From Nematostella vectensis (lineage: Eukaryota > Cnidaria > Anthozoa > Actiniaria > Edwardsiidae): a stretch of 64,000 nucleotides of DNA. The position numbers and the translations under genes are program-made. Location: assembly GCF_932526225.1 (NCBI RefSeq), contig NC_064046.1, positions 1,860,001-1,924,000 on the forward strand, written 5' to 3'. Every line of letters starts with the position of its first letter. Position 1 is the stretch's first letter. The notes under the pieces were generated by a model. It had not been told where the DNA came from. It made no database searches and was given only the letters and a program-made list of their open reading frames with translations. Shown piece by piece: positions 53,501 to 64,000 of this stretch.

Positions 53501-56500
53501 CCTTTGTCTAGTGGTACGCTGAGCAGCAAGTCGATGTACAAGGCGCGTAATTTTCAAATACATTTTTTCCGTTTTGCTATGCTTATGTTATTCAAGTAAA
53601 TATATATATTTTTGTTCTCACCTTTTACTTTCATTGTAAGTAGTGCAAACACGTTCACAACAAAGGGGTTCTCAATGAACACGAAGTAGTTAGGTGTCAT
53701 CGCGAAGCTGTGGTAGTAGCAGAGTTTGTTCTTGGGCTGGAAGGAGGCTAGCACCTTCAGCCCCTCCATCGGATGACATGTGCTGTTTGAATAGAAATGA
53801 GGATAGAACACATGAGGAATCTATTTACGTTTCTTTTTTAAAGCCGCATTGTCACCAGTTTACTTCCGGTCGATTGCGTAACAATCTCCGATGGTTTTTA
53901 ATGGAAAACGCTAAATATATATCAAAACATTGAAAGCAGTGTGTCTATTGGAAGTTTCTTCGAGGATGTGATCGATAATTTAGAGCGGATGGCCTGTTAA
54001 ATATCTCGGATTCTAATAGATTATTTTGTCTTTTAACGGTCGAGGTTTCCGTCAGACCTCCGGAATCAAACTGGTGATAATGCGGCTTTAAGTGGTAGTA
54101 ATCTCGAAACGTCTGAGTGCTCAATCTAGTTTAGCGAATTGTTTTTATTTATATTCACTCAACTCGTGTACCAAAGGTGTTGGTCATGGGGGCGTTTTAG
54201 TGCACTTAAACTTTGTAAGTCACCATGAATTTCGCTATTTAATCGGGTCGTAGCTTTCGTTCCCAAAGCCTGTCTTGTTTTCTTTCGTTTTCCGACGCTC
54301 ACGCAGGAATAAGATTGGGCAGGGGATTGCTGCTTTCCTTGTAGCCGGAATTTTAAAAAGAACATTATATAAAAGTAAGGTCTCCACTCACCCACCCCCT
54401 CAGCAAATATAAGAATGACTTCAGCTCGAGTCATTAGCTCCGAACGTGCGTGAGACGGGCGTGTCTCGCGTAAAATAGAAAAATAAACAAATAGATGACA
54501 GAGTGTTCCCGTACCTTTCTCCAGGAAGCGATCGCTTGGGGTCTGGCGGTATCTTCACTATATTAAACCGAGTACCCTTGTCCATAGTAACGGCTACGTT
54601 ATACACGTAACCGTGCTCGTCCTCGTGGGGGTGGGGGGTGAGGGAAAACATGCGGATGGGGCCTGCAAAAAAACGGGCCAGCAGTCAAACGATGAGTTGG
54701 AATAATGACGAGAGAATGATCCATAGGGACCCAGGGGGGGGGGGGGGGGAGCGGGTTCCTCCCATGTCGACCTGATAGGGGTGCTCGTCGTATTTTTTTA
54801 GGGGTCAAAATCGGGCCTCAGGTATTTTTTCAGGGTGTTATCCGAGGAAAAAATAGGCTTTTCTATTAGAATGGTATTTTTTAGGGCTTTTGGGGTATTT
54901 TTTAGGGTAGCAATTTTTGGTGTGCCGGCATTTTTTAGGGGTATTTTTTTGAATTTCCCGACGAGCATTCCTATCACTTTTACCCTGAAGAGCCCTCCCC
55001 CCCCAGGGATATTGACCCAACATCTCGCATCTGATGGGTCGGGACAAAGCCCACTAAAACATTCGGGCAGGAAGAAATCTCTAGAAAAAATGATTAAGTA
55101 TTCCTTGGCTAAAAGGCGTAGCGATGAAAGCATACGGAAAAAAGAAACAGCGACAAAAGCATATCAGATATCAAATGGTCGGTCCCTTATTCTCAAAGGA
55201 TAGAGCTGTAGGTTTTTAAACCTATGGCTTAAAAGGCTTAAAGCCTTTGAAATCTATTGTGAGATCGTGTGTCTAGAGCAAAGAAATGGCTAAACAATGT
55301 TGACGTCTGTGACAAACGATCCCATATAATCCCTTTCAATCGCTATTAGCCAGCATCTCCCAATTCTAGCACTTCACAAATTTCGAGCAAATTCATCAAG
55401 GAAATCTTTGTGAAGTCTCGCAGCTTATTGTCAGTGTTACAGATGTATAATTTTATAATGAAGCTGACTTTGGACCATCTGTGAGTCATCTGCGTATAAT
55501 AATCGCCAAGTAATGGGACAGGCTGTTTCATGATGACTTATTTGTGCTAGTGATGATGCGGCCACGGGACAACCTTCCCTCGGGCTTTTGTTCTCAGCTG
55601 CACGCAAACCAAAGTCAAGGTTGAGTATTCCGATTTTTCTCTTTGAGAAAGTATACATATGGGATCAGCTGCATCCTCAGCAGAAAACTCAATAAAATAA
55701 AATCCTTCTTCGCAAATCAGATGGAACCGTGACAAAAAAATCACACAAAGGTCACAAAGAAAATTGAGCTTTCGCAATCTTTTCAGTTGTCTTAACTTTT
55801 CTTAATCGCAGCATCCTGAAGCAGTGGTCATGAAGTTCGAATGGTTTAAAGACAAAGCTGTTATAGTAGTTCTCAACCAGACAATTTAACATTTTACACG
55901 TTCTTATTTTCAATTTTTTTACCTTATCTCGATATTTTCGCAATGCAAACACATAAGGTATCTTCGACCTTCGAAAGAATTCCCCCACGTTTAAACCTTA
56001 AATCCACGCTGATACGACGGTTTTATGATGTCCTCCCAAATCGGCACATATGGCACAAAGGTGAGCTTGCAAGTAGCTAAGAGTCGCTTGCATGCTACGA
56101 TGCACGAGACAAGGGGACAGGGATAATAACCATCAGACGCGGATCCCTCCCATCCGAAGCGTAATTATCAAATATCTGACTGTGGAAACTTCTGAATTTA
56201 AATACGTGTTTTATACTATTTTCCCCAAAAATTTAGAAACTTGAAAATATTTTTTTACACGTATAAATTTTCACGCAACTTCGCCTGGTCGCATTTTCTA
56301 CTCAGAAATTTGCGCGCTTTTATTTTTTGCGCATGTTTATTTAGTATTATATCTACAGCTACAACTTTGCTGTACCCACTTTCGCCCAATAAAATGTAAA
56401 GCATTAAAATCGCTTTCTGTATAGATGCCGACACCTGCATTATATACCGACACCGGATGACAGTTATCAAAAGTGTATATATCAACTATATAGCTAATGT

Positions 56501-59285
56501 ATATAGCTCATTTAAACCATGTGGGTGTAGCAACGGCAGGGCCCCAGAAGAAGTAAACGTTTCTCAACGTTTTTTAATAAGCATCATAAAAGCGCAATTC
56601 ACATCATACACAAGGGATATGAACCGCAGCGTCAGCAAAAAGCGGATTTGATGACAACACATCGGAAATTCTTCACACCTCCCGCGGGCAACGACAGGCG
56701 AAACGATGATTTGGTCTAATTAAATACATTGTTTGATAGGAAATCCTGCCATTTTAAAGTGTATTGCTTTCATGCGTTGAAAAACAGATCTGTTTCGATT
56801 ATCCGATGATAAGCTTGTTTGACCTGTGAGGTTAGGATCAGAAACGCACGGTTTTACAAATCCACAAAAAAAAAAAACAGAGAAAAAGAATGAGAAAAAG
56901 AGAGGTTTTTCAGCCTTACTGAAAACAAATTCTAAGAAATGGTGTGCAAGATAGTGCGAAAACGTGTGGAAAAAACAATCAACTATAATATACCATAAAA
57001 AATGAGAACAAGACTCAATTCACTCGATTAACCTTGTCTAAAATGTCATTCTTTTAAAGGTTTTTTCATTCGCGCATTTTAGGCCGACAGCGTGTCAGTA
57101 TTAGAAAGCCAATGCCAACCCGGGACGCAATCGATGAGTTTCACACCGGTAGTTGTGGCGGTAGTGGGTGATTAATACCAAGAAACCAATGAAGAAACCA
57201 CCCTGTAACTTCCCTTGCGGTATTTTAGTACTCTTAATAAAGCTCTCGCCGACGTTGGGGGTACATATTAAGTGCTTGACCCTCTTCGAGTTGCGAAAGA
57301 GCGCAAACGAGCGAAATACGTATGTTCCGGATTTCTCCCATATGACTTACGCCTTTAGTCGCGGCGTGTTTGACTTTGCAGGGCTTGCTCGCTAAACCGC
57401 TTCTAACATCCGGTGTTTATAATCTAATAGATGATCTAAATCCTCAAATGCCTTATGTATTATCCTGATTGCCGCAATTTTGTTATTTAATGATCAACTT
57501 CGCGCTTCGTATCGTAAATTCAATTAGAAGAGAATCAATTATCTGGATCACTTTATTTTGAAAAATGTCGTTTCTTGTGGGTAGGAAGACAACAAACGGT
57601 CAATAGATTGCATCAATCCAAAGTTATATTCTATGTCCGATCTCCGTACCTAATAATTTTTTATTATTTTTTGTCTATTTTTTTATTACTGGCGATGATT
57701 CTGCTTAAAGAAATTTAATCAAATATTGACATTAAATTCTTTTGGAATAAACCAAGGGGATAATCCCTCTGAAATTCTTAGTCCATGTGAAGTATTCATT
57801 GATGTTTTCGAAAACAAAACAAGAAAACGGGGAAATAAGCTGGTACTAGCGTCTAAGACTAAAAAACCTCAGCTTATCGCTTCCCTTAAAAACCAAGTAA
57901 ATAAGCCCTAGCAAAAAATACACAATTTTTATTTGTTACAACAGGTAATCACTTAGGAAAGGATCATTAATTTTTTCAGAGCTCATCACAAAAATTATAC
58001 CACTCTCCCCACATCTTCACAAATGCGGCATTTTTCCCTGTCAAAGAACAGGATACCCCACCCCATGTCAAAAGCCTTTTACAAAATCAGCGCTTTTCCG
58101 GGAACTGCATCAAGTTGTAACAGATAAGGCTTGCCTGGGAATGCCGAAGTGCCAGGTCCAAACAGGGGCCACAGTCGAAGAGGAAACGTGGTAAAAGACC
58201 GGAAAAATGTGGGTAAGTTAATCAAAATCTCGTTAGGAAGGAAGTCTAAATTTCCCTTTAATGGCAAAGCTAGTTAGGACAGTTTAAAAGAGTATTACAG
58301 AGCAAAGACAGCACAATGAATTCATATTGATCTTTTTGCATTGTATAACAATAATCTACCCTCTTTTTATTTCCCCTTCTACATAGGCCCTCTTACTGAT
58401 TGTAGTCGAAAATTTCCCAGTAGTGATATGTCAGATCAGATGTTCCGAATAACGATATCGTTGAATAGCTTCAGCGGAAGTTCTTTATGAACATTGCACA
58501 ACTAACATATAAAAGGGTCTGGGGATATAGCCAGACAAAAAATCGCAAATCTGTAAAACTATTCAAATAAACAATATACTTAAAAGCGCAATCAAGAAAA
58601 AAATCTAATCAAAAGAACAGCCACTATCTAGACAAAGAAATCAATGAAAGGGATAGTTGGCATTTCGCAGCGTGAAACGAAAGAATATTTGATCAGATTG
58701 ACGGACTATACTATAATGGTCGAATAACAGCAATAATCAACTATAATAACAAACTCTAAATACGAAAACAAAACAGAAAACAATGTAATGAGGTATACCT
58801 TGGAGGTCTTTTCGCATATTGTAGGAGCTCAGCACTTGGAGCGAATTTTCATCAAATCCGATCAAGAAAGGCGAATCGCTCACTGCATATGTCTTCCCTT
58901 TGAGAGCTACGACATTCACAGAGCAGTTGTCCGTTCTTTTGGGCGGCACGAAATAGGAGAAAAATCGCGCGAAGATGTTCTTGCATGGGTCAGGAGGAAT
59001 AGGCGTTGCAAATTCGGCGTAGACAATTCCATTCTTGGACTGGGCTTCGTCAAACGCATGGCTTCGCAGATATCGACTGTTATAGGTTACTTTTCCCTCT
59101 TCTATCTTGTAATTGTGCAGCACAGCTAAGCCGTCAAACCAGTGATTATAGTGCTCTTTGCCTATCTCGTAAACGCCGGGGCCATTTCGTAGGAGATTCC
59201 CCTTGATCCAGGCAGGGACGTTTCCGCTAATGCTAGCTTCTTGAGCTGTTGGTTGTTCGGGGAACGTCTGGTAGACATCTTCCAT
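50563..59285 (-). CDS. BCO-like: Carotenoid cleavage oxygenase (BCO1/BCO2/RPE65 family), complete
   Basis: Six exons, 58799-59285, 54515-54662, 53622-53782, 52935-53208, 51773-51998 and 50563-50853, total 1587 nt (528 aa, typical for the family), with phases agreeing at every junction. Family blocks in order are GNLLRNGPGVYEIG, HYNHWFDGLAVLH, SLTPHPHEDEHGYVYN, CYYHSFAMTPNYFVFIENP, DADCFFSFHHVNAFE, YGIELPQINYQFANGKPYRY and CPIAYSLHGMFKSKY. The four expected iron-binding histidines fall at about 173, 236, 306 and 508, so catalytic competence is likely. Members cleave carotenoids to retinal or apocarotenals with a non-haem Fe(II); RPE65 isomerises retinyl esters. I cannot decide which branch this is. 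A Lys-rich stretch (KSKRKKSFQQYK, about residues 369-380) is unusual. No signal peptide is seen; probably cytosolic or membrane-associated. Confidence 0.94.
50967..51149. mobile_element. Inverted-repeat MITE in the last intron of the oxygenase gene
   Basis: Left arm ATTGCCTTCTAGCTTCCGTC (50967-50992) and right arm TTGAATGACGGAAGCCAGAA (51124-51149) are inverted copies with a few mismatches. A single arm also occurs at 17480-17505. Confidence 0.65.
51180..51390. repeat. ATC-rich microsatellite in the oxygenase intron
   Basis: Degenerate CATCATCA/TTATCATC runs between exons 5 and 6 of the oxygenase gene. Confidence 0.85.
52659..52795. repeat. 40-bp minisatellite, three and a half copies
   Basis: The unit ATGCCTGAGGGGGGAGGGGA plus AGGGAGTGAGTCTCATTCTC repeats at 40-bp spacing in the intron between exons 4 and 5 of the oxygenase gene. 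Copies are almost identical, so the array is young. The G-runs could favour G-quadruplex formation. Confidence 0.93.
53218..53400. repeat. About 58-bp tandem repeat next to oxygenase exon 4
   Basis: Three imperfect copies of a unit containing GATCCTTAAGATATTACGAC and ACTTATGACAC begin about 10 bp outside the acceptor of exon 4. Confidence 0.85.
54663..58798 (-). other. Intron 1 of the carotenoid oxygenase gene
   Basis: A 4.1-kb intron. It contains a poly-G run near 54735 and a terminal-inverted-repeat element at 54773-54976. Several - strand open frames at 55346-55990 overlap in different frames and show no family motif; I see no nested gene. Confidence 0.65.
54773..54976. mobile_element. 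204-bp non-autonomous DNA element with 18-bp terminal inverted repeats
   Basis: The left end TGATAGGGGTGCTCGTCG and right end CGACGAGCATTCCTATCA are inverted copies with two mismatches. The interior is rich in GGTATTTTTTAGGG words. A truncated relative lies at 49228-49292. No clear target-site duplication. Confidence 0.75.
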
Positions 59286-60324
59286 TCTAAGTGAGCTTCG
59301 TGATATTCGTGTGATGCTCTATGGGCCTAAGAAATTAGTTCTGATAGCCGTTTGGACAGATTGGTGCTATTTATAGCTGTGGGGGTATCCCACACTTTGT
59401 GTTGACAGTTTCAAGGATACTTATATCAGTATTGACAGAAAGCCGCTTGTATTACGGAATCACGAGTTGGCGCGTCCTGTGCCTTTTGTCTGTGTGAACT
59501 CAAATGCGAGATTTTTTAATAAGAATAATATGTACTTTCATTTAGATACTGAGACAATTTACAGGCGAACCTGCAATGTCTTGAAAACCCTTCTATTTTG
59601 CATTCATCGTATCCTTGTTTTTAGCTTCATTAGGGAAAGGACGGATGTTGTGTAGGCGTCGAGGCGGCCGCGTAGCCGTGACGAGCGATTACAATTGAAC
59701 TTTACCGCGCGTTACACTGTCCAGGCGAATGACGCACAAGAAACAGTTCTGATTGGTTTAAAAATAGGACAAGCCCTAAACTGGATTGGTGCATTTCTTG
59801 TTGGCACCATAACTGCTTTATAAAGCTAAAACCGGCTGTGAATGAGTGCGGAACATATGTTTTATAATATGTTCACATGCGTCGAATCGAAGAAAACTAC
59901 GGTACAAGTGGTTCGATGGTAATCTGAGCACAAAAGCAATAACTCCCAATGTGCAATCAAATACCAAAAGATAATGCGGTTATTGTCTCATTACTGTCGC
60001 AAAGGTATCAATAGCCAATGATTTTTGATTGAATTTTAGTGATGTCACGACTAAAAGACTTCACAAAATCACTCCTTCTTCGAGAAGATTCCAGATGGAA
60101 CGAGAACCACAGCGTTACACTTATCACGGTGACGTAATCCAAAACTTTACTAATCACCCTAATAAACTGATAAAATGTCAAAATATGATGCAATTACGAC
60201 GTAGCAGAGGATAAAAAAAACTCGATCAAATGCCCGAAGCAGTCTCACGGAGCAGTTTCACGGAATCCCCTTCACACTACGTAAATCAAGAAAGACGCCG
60301 TGCTACTTTGACATTTTCTCAGTC

Positions 60325-60627
60325 CCGCCACAGGCGGACCAGGATTAGAATCAGTCCCTCGTGATCCTTCAGGAAAATAAAATATAATTTGAAGTTGTGT
60401 CTCTTGACTGTATATTAGCCTCGTGTGTTGTTCTTAAGGGGAATTGTGGCACAGAAAGGGGGACCCCTTTCTGCGCCACAATTCCCCGTAAGAACAACAT
60501 ACGAGGCTAATATAGTAATGTAACTAGCTTTATTGAGAAAACAGTCAAGACACAACTTCAAATTATATTTTATTTTCCTGAAGGATAACGAGGGACATGA
60601 TTCTAATCCTGGTCCGCCTGTGGTCCC
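60325..60627. mobile_element. Nested foldback element
   Basis: Outer arms of about 87 bp (60325-60411 and 60542-60627; CCACAGGCGGACCAGGATTA in inverted copies) surround an inner palindrome at 60416-60509 (TAGCCTCG...CGAGGCTA, 45-bp arms). The right side has about 30 extra bases (60510-60541) between the inner and outer arms. The outer arms match at over 90 percent of positions, so the inversion is fairly recent. Confidence 0.88.
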
Positions 60628-61570
60628 GCACGAACCAGTCCAGTTTCACAACAGCTCGGGGTCAGAGTGCCATTCTCTCTTGTTCTGATATTGTTATATG
60701 ATCTTGTTTACAGATAAGGAACGCGAAGTCAAGTAGATATATCATTGTTTTATTTTGATTTTGGGTAGAGCCACTCATCAATCTTGCCGCCCGTCCCACG
60801 CGTCCCGCCCGCCCTAGATCTACGAGAACACCCTTAATTAAACAACACAGGTCATCATTCACGCCCAAAGTTTGATATTTTGTTTATCTTTTTGACGTGG
60901 TTTCACTGCAAGCCCCCTTCGTCTTGTCGCGTGCACACGGTACAGATTACAGTCAAAGTATCATTCCTGTTTTAAGAGTGCACTGTAGAAGCAATTCTTC
61001 ACTACTTTTAAGTTTTACTTTTTACTTTTAAATGTTCTCTTCCTTTTGGAGTCCGGGTCTTATATGGGGATAAGAAAATATTTTACTTTTTGAAGAGTAC
61101 ACAAATACTTACGCATGAAATACGTAGGAACGGCAGGAAACTCTGAATGCGTGGTTCGTGACGTAGCTGTAACTCCGGATATTTGAGATGCAAATGATGT
61201 TTTCTTGTTGGGAGGGGGTACTCGACCGAATCAGATGGGTTTGTCCTTAAAGCTTTACACAGCACAGACTCGAAAAATTGCCCCGAGTCGAGTCAGACAT
61301 TATCATTTGAACGTTACAGACACTATCCAAGACCTTAGTTAGCCAAGACGGAAAAGAAAATTGAATTTCCCTGTATGAAAAAGTTTTTTTTAATCCATGG
61401 GGGATTATACGCGTTAGAACCAACAATTCTTATACTGCAAAAGAACTAAAGGGTTAACACAACCCAAGGTTTTTTTTTATAGCCTGCTTAGCTGGCGGGG
61501 TTTTGTTGAGTTTAGAAACAGTTTTTATCCACAAATACGGGAAACCATTCCTTAGTTTGTTATTTGCTAG

Positions 61571-61618
61571 GTAGCTGAGGAGCAAGTGTGAAGGGGGCCC
61601 CTTACACTTGCCCCAGCT
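61571..61618. repeat. Small palindrome
   Basis: AGCTGAGGAGCAAGTGTGAA and TTACACTTGCCCCAGCT pair around GGGGGCCCC. Confidence 0.7.
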
Positions 61619-61702
61619 CTCTCGCGCGGCCATATATATTTAGCAATATATCTTTGCTTTCAAGAATTGCACTATCCTACCTTTGAGCGGGCCGCCACTT
61701 GA

Positions 61703-61815
61703 CGAAAGCCTAAATAGTCGTGTTTCTGAACCAAAAATGAATACAATACACCAAAAACTGGAACTCGACTCTGCCTCGGAACTGGAATTCGACTCGGAAA
61801 AGCGTGGTGTATTGT
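61703..61815. mobile_element. Inverted-repeat MITE, copy 2
   Basis: AAATAGTCGTGTTTCTGAACC, then GAATACAATACACCAAAAAC and TGGAACTCGACTCTG, match the element at 15725-15885 including its flank. The second arm here is degenerate (GGAATTCGACTCGGAAAAGC then TGGTGTATTGTA). Confidence 0.7.
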
Positions 61816-62090
61816 ACTTCGTCTTTTGGGATATGAATATAAGGCCAACAATTCTTTCTCAAGTTTCTTGAGTCTTCTGCCTATCACAGAGAAATTCGGA
61901 AAATTCATTAATCGCTAGGGAAAAGTCATCTTCGCAACAAGGCCAAAAATATGTTTTTTATTTGCTTTATTTTGTTACAGAAAAGAAAAAAAACCCGAAA
62001 TAGTGACAGAGAGGACAAGCCCAACTTCAAGTCAAAACCCCTAAGAAACCACGACCCGATGTTTTCAAAGAAAAACAATCATATCGACAG

Positions 62091-62480
62091 ATTGCGACAG
62101 GAGCAAAAAAATGGCAAAATTAAAATTGTAAGGTTGTGTTAGGTTACATTTTGTTTATATTTTGCCTAGAGGTTCCTTGCATAATATAAAACAAAATAGG
62201 TTTTAGTATTTTTTGGTAGATGATGCGTTCCTGAGATATGTTTGAGCAAAGTTGCCATAGATCATGAAAAAAGTAGCAATTTCGCCCAAATTGGGCAATT
62301 TCAGACAAATCAAGAGTCTTTCAATTTGCAATATCTCAAGAACGAATTATCTACCAAAAAATACTAAAGCATTTTGTATTTTTATTACACAAGGAACATC
62401 TATGTAAAAAATCAAGCGAATATAAGCTAACACGACCTTACAATTTGAACTTTGCCATTTTTTGCTACTGTCACAGATTG
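62091..62480. mobile_element. Large foldback element with about 148-bp arms
   Basis: The left arm (62091-62239) and right arm (62331-62480) are inverted imperfect copies. Shared words include AGCAAAAAAATGGCAAA, ATTGTAAGGTYGTGTTAG, TTTAGTATTTTTTGGTAGAT and CGTTCYTGAGATAT. The spacer is about 90 bp. Arms differ by several substitutions, so this element is older than the one at 60325. Confidence 0.85.
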
Positions 62481-64000
62481 CTCATGCTAAGCCACTTTGA
62501 GCTTTTGACTTTATTTTTTTCCTGAAAAAGGTTAATGAAAATAACCACCAATAGCCCCAAAACAAAGCTTTTTTTTTCGATCCTCGTTCGAAGTGGAAGC
62601 ATATTTGAACGTATTTGCGCGAAAAGTTAAAACAGGTTATAAAAATATGTCGCGGTCCAGACATAGTGAGATCGTGAGGCATAACCTTTCGTCTCGGGTA
62701 ATATAAAAAGTCAAAATGTTTAATCAAAGTAACATTCACTGCATGTCTTTATTCTGTTAATTGAGGCGACAGTATTCAGCGCTTGTTTCTAGTAATCAAG
62801 ACAGAATTTTATTCTGGATCCGCGCCTGATCAGCGTTGTGTACGATTTAGGAGCCACAGGCGGGCAAGCATTTTAAGAGCAATCGAGACGAGAAACCAAT
62901 GAAAAAAATAATAAAAAAAAAACATTAGAGAATATAATTTCCTGGTTAGGAGGGAAGACCTCCATAACAACATGTGGAAACGACAAAAGCATCACTTTAC
63001 TCGCGTATTTGCCCCATTAGCGAGATATCAACCGGTTATGAGCCAGCTTGCTTGCTTATTAATGAAGCTCTCAAAACAAAACAGGGAAAATTTATACTAT
63101 TGTCCCCAAGAACATTTTTCGCAGGAAAAGACAATCAATTGCATTTGCCTATGTCACCTGAAAATAAAACAACACTGAACTTTTATTCCTCATTTTGTTT
63201 TACTTAATCCTATGGATTTAATAGTCAACAAATGACATCTACTCGAGCATGCGCAGACAAGCGCCGGTAAAGAGGGGTTGATTAATTTCCAATCTCTTTT
63301 CATATTTTCCGGAGTGCATTTACATTTATTTCATTCTACGATCAACGCAGCATCGAAAAGACCACGTTCCAGACGATAAAAGATTTCCAAAAGCTGTCGT
63401 CCAGAAATTGTTGAAAACAAGGTAAGAAATGATGACAGAACAACTCATACTTTAAAATGAATTTTCGCCTACAAGCACCTGCCAAAGATTGCATTTCGAG
63501 AAAAATAGAGCAGCGAGCAAGATGAAGGCAAAAGATTACGCAATCTAGACGTTTACTTGCCACTGGTAGATAAGCTATTAAACGTTGTACCTTTTAAAAT
63601 AAGATTAATTGTGCACAAGTCATCTGTAACATTAGAATAAATATTAACATGTTTTTCTAAAAGAAAAACCGTCGCGAGTGATTGAAAGATACTATTTTTA
63701 AAACGATGTTTTTACGAAGTCGCTAAGGAACACGGAAAATAAAAAGGACTGCAAGAAAAGAGAAAGACCTTAAGGCAAAACGCGCTAGCATTATTGCAAA
63801 GTGACGGTTGTGTTATCGCCCCATTCAGTCATATATTAGCAATGTTTTCTCATTGATTAGAATACAAGCTGTAGATTAAGGAAAAAATTATGGAAGAAAT
63901 AAAAGAATTATCGACCACCTGCCTGAACTGGCGACTTGATTGGGAAACTGTGAAAAAAAATATTTTTGATTTTTTATCATTCAGCGAGCTATTTCCAAAT

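Larger units (their letters stand above)
59286..64000. other. Region upstream of the oxygenase gene, no gene recognised
   Basis: 4.7 kb holding the oxygenase promoter at its left end and otherwise AT-rich DNA with two foldback repeats (60325-60627, 62091-62480), a small palindrome at 61571-61618 and a MITE copy at 61703-61815. Open frames, including the overlapping pair at 62972-63207, have no recognisable domain. Confidence 0.6.

Noticed and set aside
55346-55660. YADDSQ word suggesting a reverse transcriptase
   Set aside because: The surrounding residues show no other RT motif and the frames are short and broken; treated as chance.
62972-63207. Two overlapping frames of 68 and 77 codons
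   Set aside because: No domain, no splice partners and overlapping alternative frames; not supportable as a gene.

Overview
This is 64 kb of an animal nuclear genome. It is AT-rich overall, its genes are split by GT-AG introns, and it is full of microsatellites, minisatellites and short foldback elements. No bacterial features (operons, Shine-Dalgarno sites) are present. All six gene models belong to metazoan families or fit a metazoan layout. The PAN-EGF-fibrinogen-like secreted protein is an architecture I associate with cnidarians, so an anthozoan (sea anemone or coral) is my best guess; the sequence alone does not prove it.

Layout, left to right. (1) 3-2013 (+): last two exons of an SLC52-type riboflavin transporter, cut by the window edge. 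(2) 2014-7557: gene-free DNA with a 78-bp palindromic transposon remnant and a 1.1-kb tandem array built on a perfect 20-bp palindrome. (3) 7558-32735 (-): a complete FHOD-type formin. I resolved 26 coding exons whose phases all agree (4338 nt, 1445 aa): GBD/FH3 N-terminus, Ser/Arg/Glu-rich linker, FH1, FH2 and a C-terminal autoregulatory (DAD) basic tail. Its introns hold at least nine unrelated tandem arrays, several running right up to splice sites, and two of them built from copies of the splice site itself. (4) 32736-39239: apparently gene-free, with a hammerhead-like RNA motif and a foldback element. (5) 39240-42219 (-): four-exon secreted PAN-EGF-fibrinogen-like protein. (6) 44011-47840 (-): complete POP4/RPP29 subunit of RNase P/MRP, seven coding exons, 227 aa. 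It is head-to-head with (7) 48295-49792 (+), a small predicted two-span membrane protein that I do not recognise. (8) 50563-59285 (-): complete carotenoid cleavage oxygenase (BCO1/BCO2/RPE65 family), six exons, 528 aa, with all four predicted iron-binding histidines. (9) 59286-64000: gene-free DNA with two large foldback repeats and a dispersed MITE.

The genes do not form a pathway: they are riboflavin uptake, actin assembly, an extracellular lectin-like protein, tRNA/rRNA processing and carotenoid/retinoid metabolism. The two linked features of the layout are the divergent POP4/membrane-protein promoter and the dense set of satellite arrays inside the formin. All exon boundaries were set by reading-frame continuity, splice consensus and remembered family motifs; no alignment or transcript data were available.
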